Assembly (NCBI GenBank): GCA_017540505.1
Contig: JAFYAW010000030.1
Coordinates: forward strand, 1-64,000
Reading direction: 5' to 3'
Length of the DNA stretch: 64,000 nt
Source: Bacteroidales bacterium
GTDB taxonomy: Bacteria > Bacteroidota > Bacteroidia > Bacteroidales > WCHB1-69
The first letter of the stretch is position 1; every line of letters starts with the position of its first letter. Below the pieces are notes generated by a model. It saw only the letters and a list, made by a program, of their open reading frames with translations, was not told where the DNA came from and did no database searches. Position numbers and translations under genes: made by a program. Below, one piece after another: positions 17,614 to 26,295 of the stretch.

Positions 17614-17967
17614 ACGGTCGCGCTTCAGCTGCTCGACCAGCTCGGACACATCCTCAAATGTTTTTTCTTCTCTTATTTTGGATAAAATGGTGAACGATAA
17701 TTTTCGTCCATACAGATTCCCATGAAATCCGAAGATGTGAATCTCGTAGGATAATTCATTGAGATTCAGCGTTGGACGTGTGCCCACATATAGCATTCCT
17801 GTAAACGACCCGTCTGTGATGAAGACACGCACGGCATATACTCCTTTGTCAATGTCCGGCGCGTTGGGGAATTGCAGGTTGGCGGTCGGGAAGCCGAAAG
17901 CGGAGCCGTTATGGAATCCGTGAACTACCGTTCCGTCATAAATTGCCTTTTCTTCCATGTTATCCAT
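17563..17967 (-). CDS. Stand-alone riboflavin kinase domain (RibF C-terminal type)
   Basis: A 134-residue protein matching only the riboflavin kinase half of bacterial RibF. The key motif GFPTANLQF lies near residue 25, followed by YAVRVFITDGSFTGMLYVGTRPT and a helical C terminus with EIHIFGFHGNLYGRKLSF. It would phosphorylate riboflavin to FMN. Bacterial RibF normally has an N-terminal FAD synthetase domain of about 180 residues; here that domain is absent and the upstream 11-base gap leads straight to sufB. Either FAD synthesis is encoded elsewhere or this is a second kinase. Its 3' end overlaps the convergent hydrolase gene by 51 bases. Confidence 0.85.
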   Translation of the reverse strand: MDNMEEKAIYDGTVVHGFHNGSAFGFPTANLQFPNAPDIDKGVYAVRVFITDGSFTGMLYVGTRPTLNLNELSYEIHIFGFHGNLYGRKLSFTILSKIREEKTFEDVSELVEQLKRDRLAVERLTIEAEHDIAG

Positions 17968-17978
17968 ATTGAAAAAGA

Positions 17979-19430
17979 CTATCCGATGCTGCCGGAAAGG
18001 CTGATGTTCAGCAGTTTCTGTGCTTCCACGGCAAATTCCATCGGCAGTTTGCTCAGCACATCCTTGGCGTATCCGTTCACGATGAGGCCGATGGCCGTCT
18101 CCTTGTCGATGCCGCGCTGCTGGCAGTAGAAGAGCTGGTCGTCGGAAATTTTGGAGGTGGTGGCCTCATGTTCCAGAATCGCCGACTGGTTGGCGCATTG
18201 GATGTCGGGCCACGTGTGCGCGCCGCACTTGTCGCCCATGAGCAGGGAGTCGCACTGGGAGAAGTTGCGTGCGTTTTCGGCATTCTTGCCCACTTTCACC
18301 AGTCCGCGGTAGCTGTTCTGGCTGTGGCCTGCGGAGATGCCCTTGGAGACGATCAGGCTGCGTGTGTTGCGCCCTAAATGGATCATCTTCGTGCCCGTGT
18401 CGGCCTGCTGGAAGTTGTTGGTCACGGCCACGGAGTAGAATTCGCCCACGGAGTTGTCGCCCTTGAGCACGCAGCCGGGATACTTCCAGGTGATGGCGGA
18501 GCCGGTCTCCACCTGCGTCCACGAGATCTTGGAGTTGGCACCCTTGCACAGGCCGCGCTTGGTTACGAGGTTGTAGATGCCGCCATTGCCGTCCTTGTCG
18601 CCTGGGTACCAGTTCTGGACGGTGGAGTATTTGATCTCGGCATCTTTCATGGCAATCAGTTCCACGACGGCCGCATGCAGCTGGTTTTCATCGCGTTGCG
18701 GGGCGGTGCAGCCCTCCATGTAGCTCACATACGCGCCCTCGTCGGCCACGAGCAGCGTGCGCTCGAATTGGCCCGTCTTGGCCGCGTTGATGCGGAAGTA
18801 TGTGGAGAGCTCTATCGGACAGCGCACGCCCTTGGGGATGTAGCAGAAGGAGCCTTCGCTGAACACCGCCGAATTGAGTGCCGCGTAGAAGTTGTCGGTG
18901 TAGGGGACCACGGAGCCGAGGTACTGACGCACCAGGTCGGGGTATTGTTGGATGGCCTCTCCGAACGAGCAGAAAATGATGCCCTGCTTCTTCAGCGTTT
19001 CCGAGAAGGTGGTCTTCACCGACACGGAATCCATCACGGCATCCACGGCCACACCGGCCAGCACCTTCTGCTCTTCTAGGTTGATACCCAGCTTGTTGAA
19101 GGTGTCCACCAGTTCGGGGTCCACCTCATCCATGGAGGCGAGCTGTTTTTTCTTTTTCGGAATAGCCAGATAGGTGATATCCTGATAATCAGGACGTTTG
19201 AAGTCCAGATGTCCCCACTCTGGCTCCGGGAGGGTGGTCCAGTGGCGATAAGCCTTGAGGCGGAACTCCAGCAGCCATTCGGGCTCGTTCTTGCGGGCGG
19301 AGATCCTGCGGATAATGTCCTCGTTGATGCCTTTGGGGAACTCTTCTATATCAATATCAGACGTGAACCCGTACTTGTATTCGTCGCGGGTGATTTCATC
19401 CAATATGTTCTGGTCTTTATTGTCCTGCAT
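17979..19430 (-). CDS. sufB: Fe-S cluster assembly scaffold SufB
   Basis: A 483-residue SufB, the scaffold component of the SUF SufBCD iron-sulfur assembly complex. Typical segments are [56 protein letters not shown] and [13 protein letters not shown]. Length is standard. It has its own promoter box (19463-19470) and is followed by the riboflavin kinase domain gene rather than by sufC and sufD, which are its usual immediate partners. Those genes are not in this window. Identification is secure. Confidence 0.97.
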   Translation of the reverse strand: MQDNKDQNILDEITRDEYKYGFTSDIDIEEFPKGINEDIIRRISARKNEPEWLLEFRLKAYRHWTTLPEPEWGHLDFKRPDYQDITYLAIPKKKKQLASMDEVDPELVDTFNKLGINLEEQKVLAGVAVDAVMDSVSVKTTFSETLKKQGIIFCSFGEAIQQYPDLVRQYLGSVVPYTDNFYAALNSAVFSEGSFCYIPKGVRCPIELSTYFRINAAKTGQFERTLLVADEGAYVSYMEGCTAPQRDENQLHAAVVELIAMKDAEIKYSTVQNWYPGDKDGNGGIYNLVTKRGLCKGANSKISWTQVETGSAITWKYPGCVLKGDNSVGEFYSVAVTNNFQQADTGTKMIHLGRNTRSLIVSKGISAGHSQNSYRGLVKVGKNAENARNFSQCDSLLMGDKCGAHTWPDIQCANQSAILEHEATTSKISDDQLFYCQQRGIDKETAIGLIVNGYAKDVLSKLPMEFAVEAQKLLNISLSGSIG

Positions 19431-19462
19431 ATAATAAATATGTGTTATATTTTTTCGGGGCG

Positions 19463-19470
19463 CAAAAATA
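19463..19470 (-). promoter_or_regulatory. -7 box for sufB
   Basis: The minus strand reads TATTTTTG 33 bases upstream of the sufB start, matching TAnnTTTG. Confidence 0.6.
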
Positions 19471-19654
19471 CGAATTTTGTGAAAAAGGAGGGGGCGTGCG
19501 GTTGGAATAAAAGCTATTATTATCCGCTAAGAACTATAATGGGGAAAACTGGGCATGATAACTGTTTGTAAATGAGCGTGTGGTTTTCAATCAATAGGAA
19601 ATAGGCCCAAGAACTAGGGATGTCGTGTGATATGCCGACATAACTCAGCATTAG

Positions 19655-20334
19655 CGTTTCGCGGCGTGCACACCTTTTCTCCGTCGCATGTGTCTGCCGC
19701 GCCGCGTTGGTGTGCCGCGCGCCGCTCAGTTCCCCACATTGCGCTCGCTACGCTCGCTTATGTGGGGTTATTGAGAGGATGTCTCTTCGAGACATTTCAC
19801 AGGCACGCGCTTGCCAAGCCGTGATGACGTGTGCGTACGCATGTTTCTATCGGGCTTTCGTCCCTGTCGGGACGTGGGGAGATTCCGCCGCTCCTATCGT
19901 CGCTGGCGGAATGGTGCACATCGCACTTGTTGTCATGGCGGCAGCAGACGACCTTTCCCAAAAAATCAAATTCTTCTGCTGCCGCATTTTTGTCATGGCA
20001 GACGCGCACCATTCCGCGAAACGCAATATCGTTGAGCGGAATCCCCAAATATTTAGGGTGCCGAAAACCGCAAATCGTAAACCGAAAATCCCAATCCCCA
20101 ACTTCCAATAACTGCCTGCCGTTTGACTTCTTAACTCGAATTCGGCCCCTCCGACGCCGTGCCCTAACTTTTATGGGAGGACAATCGCTATGGATGTCCC
20201 GGAGGGACATGATTTTATTAACCCCACATAAGCGACCGAAGGGAGCGTGATGTGGGGCAGGACACGCCGCGTACAAATCCATCGCGGCGAGGTACTTGTA
20301 TGCTACGAGAGAAGGTGTGTGCCGCCGCGAAAGG
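19655..20334. repeat. 680-bp symmetric imperfect palindrome, no convincing gene
   Basis: The 1069-bp space between sufB and the next gene (19431-20499) holds no supportable coding region. Its core is an inverted duplication. Outer arms 19655-19690 and 20298-20334 match in reverse complement, as do middle arms 19732-19795 and 20194-20257; both pairs share one centre near 19994. A third pair (19904-19948 with 19974-20018) is nested but off-centre. The middle arms contain small hairpins such as ATGTCCCGGAGGGACAT and CCCCACAT...ATGTGGGG. Open frames across it on both strands read like translated repeat. It may be two inverted copies of one intergenic element or a decayed non-autonomous mobile element. 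Confidence 0.7.
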
Positions 20335-20394
20335 CAGACATAATCCAACGGGTCTTTTAACCCTTTTTAGCGGACACTAAATTTTTAAAAGCGA

Positions 20395-20495
20395 TAAGCA
20401 AACCAAAGTCCGGCACTTGCTGCATTTATCCCAACTGCTGGCATCCAACCATCTATGGTGGTGTATGCCGCCCCGAACAGGCCTATATTAAAACC
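20395..20495 (-). other. Short open stretch without start, possible gene remnant
   Basis: Downstream of the DUF5362-like gene, another frame reads about 33 codons (IGLFGAAYTTIDGWMPAVG, then INAASAGLWFAYRF and a stop). The peptide looks like a membrane-protein C terminus, but there is no start codon after the upstream gene. It may be a remnant or chance. Confidence 0.25.
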
Positions 20496-20499
20496 CCTC

Positions 20500-21003
20500 T
20501 TATGCGGCCGCTATGCCGATAATCGCGATAATGGGGACCAGCAGGATGCACAGGGCTATCGACACAATTGTGAAAATGCCGAAGAATTTCCAGAGCGACT
20601 TGTTGTTTTTCAGGAAATCCAGCACGGCCTCGTTGCTGTTGCTGTGAATGGCCAGGTCGGCGGCGTTGGAGGCCCGCTTCAGATACAGGGCCGGGAAAAT
20701 GTACACGACCGCGCAAACAAGGTACAGGACGCCAAAAAGCCAGAAAGGCAGGTTAAAGCCGACATCTGGCAGGCTCCCCATCATGGGCGACGTGACAAAC
20801 ATGGATAGACCTCCAATCACCATAAAGGCAATGCAGATGATCAGTAGCACAAAGAAAAATTTCATCCATCTGCCAATGCTGTACAGATAGGCTCTGGCAT
20901 AATCCATTTGTTGCAGTTCGTCTTCGGTGAACTTGCCGCCCGTCACTTCCGTATAGGGCTGTGTTTTCGTTTCTTCCGAAACATTCAAGACTTCTTCTTC
21001 CAT
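20500..21003 (-). CDS. Small integral membrane protein, DUF5362-like
   Basis: A 167-residue membrane protein. I chose the ATG at 21003 (MEEEVLNVSEETKTQP); the frame runs upstream to 21084 but that part overlaps the promoter box. After an acidic N terminus come four hydrophobic segments: FFFVLLIICIAFMVIGGL, FWLFGVLYLVCAVVYIFPAL, then a helical loop (KRASNAADLAIHSNSNEAVL, DFLKNNKSLWKFF), and IFTIVSIALCILLVPIIAII. The loop and size fit the DUF5362 family of Bacteroidota membrane proteins, whose role is unknown. It is transcribed divergently from the barrel receptor gene. Confidence 0.7.
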   Translation of the reverse strand: MEEEVLNVSEETKTQPYTEVTGGKFTEDELQQMDYARAYLYSIGRWMKFFFVLLIICIAFMVIGGLSMFVTSPMMGSLPDVGFNLPFWLFGVLYLVCAVVYIFPALYLKRASNAADLAIHSNSNEAVLDFLKNNKSLWKFFGIFTIVSIALCILLVPIIAIIGIAAA

Positions 21004-21031
21004 AATATTTTTTTTAATGTTAATCTGGCTA

Positions 21032-21039
21032 CAAAGATA
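21032..21039 (-). promoter_or_regulatory. -7 box for the DUF5362-like gene
   Basis: The minus strand reads TATCTTTG 28 bases upstream of the ATG at 21003. Confidence 0.55.
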
Positions 21040-21052
21040 TAAAAATATGATG

Positions 21053-21060
21053 TATATTTG
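21053..21060 (+). promoter_or_regulatory. -7 box for the outer-membrane barrel receptor
   Basis: TATATTTG lies 48 bases upstream of the ATG at 21109, back to back with the divergent promoter at 21032-21039. It argues against a start at 21058. Confidence 0.55.
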
Positions 21061-21108
21061 CATTTTTTTAATAGAATAATACAATTGTTTAATAATCAGA
21101 ACCTTAAG

Positions 21109-23721
21109 ATGCGAAAAAACTTGATAAGAACTCTTTTTTCCGTTGTTGTAATGCTATGTGTGGCGGGTGGGATATTGACAGCCCAGCCGGAGATGCAGCG
21201 TCCGCCGCAGCAGTCCCCTAACAGTGGCGTGGTCATGGGGAGCATCGTGGATGCTAATGGCGTCCCGTTGCAATACGCTTCCGTGAATGTGAAGAAAGTA
21301 AAAGACTCTACCACAGTGCAGTATGGCATCACCGATGCGGACGGCAAATTCCTGCTGGAGAATATTCCTTTCGGAAAATATTTTGTGGAAATACAATATG
21401 TTGGATACCAGAAGTCTGTGTCGCAGGCCTTTGAAATCAACCAGGCCAACTCGGTTTATAAGATTCACAAATACAAGATGTCGAATAAAAACTCGGAATT
21501 AGGCGAGGTGGTTATCCGGGCGCAGCGCGACATGCTGCAGACCAACCTCGACAAGACGGTCTTCAATGTGGAGTCCAGCATCAACGCCACCGGCCAGACC
21601 GCCGTGGAGGTGTTGGAGGAGATTCCCTCTGTGTCTGTTGACGTGGACGGGAACGTGAGTCTGCGTGGCAGCGAGAACGTCACTATTCTGGTGGACGGGC
21701 ACGCCACGAACCTGACACTTGACCAGATTCCTGCCGAAATGATTGAGAGCATAGAGGTCATCACCAACCCGTCGGCCCGTTTGGAGCCGGATGGCATGGC
21801 GGGCATTCTGAATGTGGTGCTGAAAAAGAGACGTGAGACCAGTTTCAACGGTATGGCTACGATTGGTGCCAGCACGGCCTTGCTGCACTATGACGGAAAA
21901 CACCATTTCTACCTTAGCGGCTACAACGGCAACGTGAGCCTCAACTTCCGTTACAGCAAGATTAATCTTTTCGTGAGCTATGGTTATCGTGGCGGCAGTT
22001 GGCGCAACGCCGGCAACTTGTGGCGTGACTCGTGGTTCGGTATGGGCGAGGAACGCGAGATTACCCGTATGGAGCAGGAAAACTACGGGGGCTCCCGCAA
22101 CGGTTTCCACAACGTGTCTTTGGCATTCGACTATTTCATTAATAAACACAATACCCTTACATTCAATTTTGGCGGTCACTTCGGTCGTATGAACTGGTCG
22201 AGCAACATGTGGTCACTAACCTCGCATAACAACGACACACTGGTGAGTTATGACCAGATAGGCAGCAATGGCAACAGGTTCAACAGTTACGATGCGTCGG
22301 TGAACTACAAGAAGACCTTCCTCACGCAGGGCCGCGAGCTGACCGCCGACCTGTACTTTACCCAGCGCAATGGTAATCACAGCGATATGCTGACACAGAA
22401 CCATCACGAAGGATTGGACGACCTGTACCAGCGCACGCAAACACTGGAGCTTAACCGTGACGCCTCGGCACAGGTGGACTTTGTGACACCCGTGGGCAAC
22501 GGCGGCCGTATCGAGACGGGCTACAAATTCTCGTATCGCGGGGTGGGGCAGGATTACTCCCTTTTCTCGGGTACTACAGAGAATAATATGGTGGAGGACT
22601 CCCTGCAGCGCAACAATTTCCAATATACGGAACTCATCAATGCGCTCTATTTCATCTATTCCAACACCTTCTGGAAAAAGTTGCAGATGCAGTTGGGCCT
22701 GCGTGGAGAGGTCTCCTACACCATCTCCGACCTGAAGTCTTCCGATTTGGTCTATACGTATGTGAACTACAACCATTTTGCCAAGAACTTCTTCTTCCCG
22801 ACGGTGCATTTGAAGTATCTGATTACGCCGGAGCATTCGTTGCAGGCCAGCTTCTCGCGCCGCGTGCAGCGCCCGCGCATCCATCAGCTCAACCCCTTCA
22901 TCGACTATTCCGACCGTGAGAACCTGCAGCAGGGTAATCCGGCTCTGGAGCCCGAATTCGCCAACTCCTTGGAGCTGGGCTATATGTTCACCCACAAGCA
23001 GACTTCCCTCACGCTGACGGCCTTCTATCGCCGACGCACCAACCTGATTACCCGTTATACGGAAATATTGCAGGACTCCATTGCGGACCGTGTCTATACG
23101 CTGACCTCCTACGCCAACCTCAACAAGAGCCAGAACTTCGGGTTGGAATTCTATTTCAGCCAGCGTGTGAAAAAAGTGTATAGGGTCAGTGTGACGGGCA
23201 GTTTCTACCGCAATGTCATCGACCGGTCGGGCTTGTTGGATGAGAACCTGACCCGCGACTGGGCTTGGAACGCCGGCGTGAACCAGACCTTCACGGTGGG
23301 CAAGAACTTCGATATCCAGCTGGATTTCCGCTACCGTTCCTCGCAGTTGACGGCCGGCAGTATGGGCTGGGGCCTGCGTGGCGTGGGGCAGGGACGACGT
23401 TCTGCCAACTACCGCCTCAACTTGGGCGTGAAGAAGGGCTTCCTGGACAACTCCCTGGTGTTGAGTGTGAACATCCGCAATCTGCTCTATTTCATCCCCG
23501 TTGTCCGTCAGACGCAAATCGCCTCTTGGCAGAATTGTGCCGTGTATGATGAAATGTATGAGCCGAATGCCGATGCGCAAAGCGGCTATTATTCCTATAG
23601 CGTCCGTGAGAACCAAGGCTTTAACATTTCTGTTAACTTGACTTACAAGCTCAATAACTACCGCAACCGCCCGATGAAGATGTCGGATGACGATGAATAT
23701 GAAGGTATGGGTGGAGAATAG
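21109..23721 (+). CDS. Outer-membrane beta-barrel receptor with CarboxypepD-like N-terminal domain
   Basis: An 870-residue TonB-dependent receptor-type protein. A signal peptide (LIRTLFSVVVMLCVAGGILT) is followed by a Pro/Gln-rich linker and a CarboxypepD_reg-like domain (GSIVDANGVPLQYASVNVKK to GKYFVEIQYVGYQ, about residues 40-115). A plug domain (TAVEVLEEIPSVSVDVDGNV, SLRGSENVTILVDG, ITNPSARLEPDGMAGILNVV) and an outer-membrane beta-barrel family domain to the C terminus follow. I chose the start at 21109 over 21058 because the promoter box lies between. No SusD-like partner follows; instead a small barrel gene with its own promoter. The substrate is unknown. Confidence 0.88.
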   Translation: MRKNLIRTLFSVVVMLCVAGGILTAQPEMQRPPQQSPNSGVVMGSIVDANGVPLQYASVNVKKVKDSTTVQYGITDADGKFLLENIPFGKYFVEIQYVGYQKSVSQAFEINQANSVYKIHKYKMSNKNSELGEVVIRAQRDMLQTNLDKTVFNVESSINATGQTAVEVLEEIPSVSVDVDGNVSLRGSENVTILVDGHATNLTLDQIPAEMIESIEVITNPSARLEPDGMAGILNVVLKKRRETSFNGMATIGASTALLHYDGKHHFYLSGYNGNVSLNFRYSKINLFVSYGYRGGSWRNAGNLWRDSWFGMGEEREITRMEQENYGGSRNGFHNVSLAFDYFINKHNTLTFNFGGHFGRMNWSSNMWSLTSHNNDTLVSYDQIGSNGNRFNSYDASVNYKKTFLTQGRELTADLYFTQRNGNHSDMLTQNHHEGLDDLYQRTQTLELNRDASAQVDFVTPVGNGGRIETGYKFSYRGVGQDYSLFSGTTENNMVEDSLQRNNFQYTELINALYFIYSNTFWKKLQMQLGLRGEVSYTISDLKSSDLVYTYVNYNHFAKNFFFPTVHLKYLITPEHSLQASFSRRVQRPRIHQLNPFIDYSDRENLQQGNPALEPEFANSLELGYMFTHKQTSLTLTAFYRRRTNLITRYTEILQDSIADRVYTLTSYANLNKSQNFGLEFYFSQRVKKVYRVSVTGSFYRNVIDRSGLLDENLTRDWAWNAGVNQTFTVGKNFDIQLDFRYRSSQLTAGSMGWGLRGVGQGRRSANYRLNLGVKKGFLDNSLVLSVNIRNLLYFIPVVRQTQIASWQNCAVYDEMYEPNADAQSGYYSYSVRENQGFNISVNLTYKLNNYRNRPMKMSDDDEYEGMGGE

Positions 23722-23731
23722 TTTTTTTTTG

Positions 23732-23739
23732 TATTTTTG
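23732..23739 (+). promoter_or_regulatory. -7 box for the small barrel gene
   Basis: TATTTTTG starts 10 bases after the receptor stop and lies 21 bases before the ATG at 23761. Confidence 0.6.
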
Positions 23740-23760
23740 CCGATTAAAATTGTTAAGCGT

Positions 23761-24474
23761 ATGGCAAAGAAAATATTGGCGTTATCACTGTTGTTATGCC
23801 TTTGTGTATCAGGAGTGATGGCACAACCTACACAGACTCCCTATACTGGCAAGGAATCGGAAAAAAACACCAACCCCATCGTTTTCCGCGACCGGTTGGT
23901 GATGGATGTCTTCCACACCTTCTGGATGGGGATGCCTCAGGAGGTGAAGCATCTGAAGTTTGACCCCGGTTTCAATTTTTCCGCCATGTGGGATTTCAAA
24001 ATCAAGGAGAAACCCCTCGCCTTCGGATTGGGTGTCGGTATTTCCTATTATACCCAATACAGCAACGCGCTGCTGCGCTATGACAAGCAGGACGACATCA
24101 TGCGCTACTATCTGATTCCGGAGAATGTGGAGTACAAACTCCTGAAGATGAACTATCTGAACGTGAACATCCCGTTGGAGTTCCGTTACCGTCATGAGAA
24201 TGGGTTCAAGTTCTCTATCGGGGCACGTGCCGGCCTCATTTGCGAGGTTTCCCAGAAATACAAAGGACAGGATCCGTCCAATCCGAGCGACACGCTGATG
24301 TACAAGAATCTGAATATTCAGAACAAATTCAAATATAATGTGGATGTTTACACCCGCATCGGATGGAAGTTTGTGGACCTCTACTATTCTTTCCAGGTCA
24401 CGCCGCTGTTCACCACGGGCAAGGGGCCCAAGATCCGCCCGATGTCGGTGGGCATTTCCCTCAGCCTGTTCTAA
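23761..24474 (+). CDS. Small outer-membrane beta-barrel protein (PorT/OmpA-barrel-like)
   Basis: A 237-residue protein. The signal peptide (KKILALSLLLCLCVSGVMAQ) starts at the ATG at 23761, right after a promoter box. The mature part alternates strands such as FNFSAMWDFKIKEKPLAFGL, VNIPLEFRYRHENGFKFSIG and YSFQVTPLFTTGKGPKI, ending VGISLSLF with a terminal Phe. This pattern fits the outer-membrane beta-barrel (PorT-like) superfamily. A specific function cannot be read. It follows the receptor gene and precedes the NhaD-type antiporter by 36 bases. Confidence 0.75.
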   Translation: MAKKILALSLLLCLCVSGVMAQPTQTPYTGKESEKNTNPIVFRDRLVMDVFHTFWMGMPQEVKHLKFDPGFNFSAMWDFKIKEKPLAFGLGVGISYYTQYSNALLRYDKQDDIMRYYLIPENVEYKLLKMNYLNVNIPLEFRYRHENGFKFSIGARAGLICEVSQKYKGQDPSNPSDTLMYKNLNIQNKFKYNVDVYTRIGWKFVDLYYSFQVTPLFTTGKGPKIRPMSVGISLSLF

Positions 24475-24510
24475 CATTGATAAGATTATAACAAATAAAA
24501 TTCTATAGTT

Positions 24511-25926
24511 ATGGCGATTTTCTACATCATGATCATCCTGTTTGTGTTAGGGTATCTCTGCATAGCCCTGGAACATCCCTTGAAGGTCAACAAGGCGGCT
24601 TTCGCGTTGCTGCTGGGCGTTTCCATGTGGGTGTTGTATGTCATCGCGGGCGAGGGCATCTTCGATGTCACGCACTTCGGGGCAGGTTTCGAGGCTTTCA
24701 AGGCGGAACACCCCGCGTCGGCGCACCCCTTCATCGACTTCCTTACGACGCATGAGCTGATTGAGCATCTGGGCGACATTGCCGAGATCCTCTTCTATCT
24801 GATGGGGGCTATGACAGTGGTGGAGCTGATTGACACGTATCAGGGTTTCAGCATCATCACTGACCATATCAAGACCACCAACAAGGTGAAACTGTTGTGG
24901 ATTTTGGGTTTCATCACGTTCTTCTTCTCCGCCATCCTGGACAACTTGACCACGGCTATTGTCATGGTGGCCCTGTTGCGGAAGCTGCTGCCCGACCAGC
25001 ACGACCGTTGGTTCTTCGGCGGCGTGGTCATTCTGGCTGCCAACGCGGGTGGCGCGTGGAGTCCCATCGGCGATGTGACGACCATCATGCTGTGGGTGGC
25101 CGGCAAGGTTTCCACGGGCGCGGTCATGCTCCATGCCTTCATCCCAAGCCTTGTCTCCATGATTATCCCGCTGATTGTGATCTCCTTCTTCGAGAAGGGT
25201 GAGATTGACGCCTCCCAGCGTCAGACGGAAACGGAGGAGAGTTGCATCCCCACTTGGCAGCGCAATCTGATCTTCTGTATGGGTATTCTGGCATTGATCT
25301 TTGTGCCTATATTCAAAATCCTCACCCATCTGAAACCCTATATGGGCATTATGTTGGGCCTTTCTATCCTGTGGATTGTGACGGAGGTGCTTCATAAGAC
25401 CAACCAGAAGCAGATGCAGCATTTCACCATTTCGGGTGTGCTCACCCGCATTGACCTACCCACCATTCTCTTCTTCCTCGGCATTCTTTTGGCGGTGGCC
25501 GGATTGCAGAGTGCGGGACACCTCTCCATGTTGGCGGCTGGTATGGATACCCTCTTTAACGGCAATTTCTATCTTATTGATACGATTATCGGTGTGCTCT
25601 CATCCATCGTTGACAACGTGCCTTTGGTGGCCGGTGTGATGGGCATGTACGACTTCCCCATTGACCATGCTTTGTGGGTGTATCTTTCATACTGTGCCGG
25701 TACGGGTGGTAGCCTGCTGATCATTGGTTCCGCTGCCGGTGTGGCTGTGATGGGCATGGAGAAGATTGATTTCGTGTGGTATCTGAAACACATCACCCCG
25801 TACGCCTTGCTGGGTTATTTGGCTGGTGCTGGGGTTTATATTCTGATGGATAAGCTGTATATGGCCTTGGGTATTGGGATGGCGCACGTTAGCGCGTGGA
25901 TTCCCGCCATGCCGGTGGTAGGGTAG
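24511..25926 (+). CDS. nhaD: NhaD-family Na+/H+ antiporter
   Basis: A 471-residue inner-membrane protein with about 12 hydrophobic segments. It matches the NhaD branch of the ion transporter superfamily: an early HLGDIAEILFYLMGAMTVVE segment, a buried DNLTTAIVMVALLRKLLP motif, and ANAGGAWSPIGDVTTIMLW; the second half repeats the pattern with SSIVDNVPLVAGVMGMY and SYCAGTGGSLLIIGSAAG. It would exchange internal sodium for protons, supporting pH and sodium balance. This fits an organism with Rnf genes, although a sodium-pumping Rnf is not proven here. A decayed gene fragment lies just downstream on the opposite strand. Confidence 0.93.
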   Translation: MAIFYIMIILFVLGYLCIALEHPLKVNKAAFALLLGVSMWVLYVIAGEGIFDVTHFGAGFEAFKAEHPASAHPFIDFLTTHELIEHLGDIAEILFYLMGAMTVVELIDTYQGFSIITDHIKTTNKVKLLWILGFITFFFSAILDNLTTAIVMVALLRKLLPDQHDRWFFGGVVILAANAGGAWSPIGDVTTIMLWVAGKVSTGAVMLHAFIPSLVSMIIPLIVISFFEKGEIDASQRQTETEESCIPTWQRNLIFCMGILALIFVPIFKILTHLKPYMGIMLGLSILWIVTEVLHKTNQKQMQHFTISGVLTRIDLPTILFFLGILLAVAGLQSAGHLSMLAAGMDTLFNGNFYLIDTIIGVLSSIVDNVPLVAGVMGMYDFPIDHALWVYLSYCAGTGGSLLIIGSAAGVAVMGMEKIDFVWYLKHITPYALLGYLAGAGVYILMDKLYMALGIGMAHVSAWIPAMPVVG

Positions 25927-25929
25927 ATC

Positions 25930-26105
25930 TTCCCCGCCTGCACGTCAAACTTCGAGAACGCGAACAGACTTTTGCCCAATTCCTTCAGCGACGCCCCGAG
26001 GTGATACACGGTGCTGTCGATGGTTAGGAATCCCCATCCGCATCTCCAATCGTATCGAATTGTCCGGCTGGTATAAACACTTTCCGGGTGGCAATATCGC
26101 AAGCC
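25930..26105 (-). pseudogene. Remnant of a protein ending in HLGASLKELGK...FAFSKFDV
   Basis: The 369-bp space between nhaD and the next gene contains no intact gene. On the minus strand one frame reads FLTIDSTVYHLGASLKELGK then SLFAFSKFDV. I recall this tail as a conserved C-terminal block in Bacteroidales proteins with a PLD-like or ORF6N-type architecture, where it follows an HDRF motif. Here the upstream HDR is lost and a stop and frame change (about 26030-26045) separate it from further open sequence. No stop follows the block before nhaD. It is best read as a decayed 3' end; the family name is uncertain. Confidence 0.45.
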
Positions 26106-26219
26106 TCCGGCCTGCGGGAAAATAGACCGTAGTTAAGGGTGTGGTAGTTGGGCTTTTTCTTCTTTTTATCCGGTAGAAAAATCGTCCCTGAGGGCCTTGA
26201 AAATTCGATAAAGATTTTG

Positions 26220-26227
26220 TAATTTCG
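26220..26227 (+). promoter_or_regulatory. Probable -7 box for the carboxyltransferase operon
   Basis: TAATTTCG, with TTG at 26198-26200 as a -33 element at suitable spacing, lies 68 bases before the ATG at 26296. The last bases deviate from TAnnTTTG. Confidence 0.4.
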
Positions 26228-26295
26228 CTGCCGATTCAAAGAGGGGGCTCCCTTTTTGTGTGTATTTGATTTATAACAAGATAAAACGCTTTGTC

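Noticed and set aside
19797-20348. 183-codon minus-strand frame in the palindrome
   Set aside because: It translates the inverted repeats and lacks any domain or promoter; overlapping open frames exist on both strands, as expected of repeat sequence.
22216-23616. 466-codon open frame on the minus strand
   Set aside because: Antisense to the outer-membrane receptor, whose plug and barrel motifs are clear; no domain is recognisable in the antisense frame.
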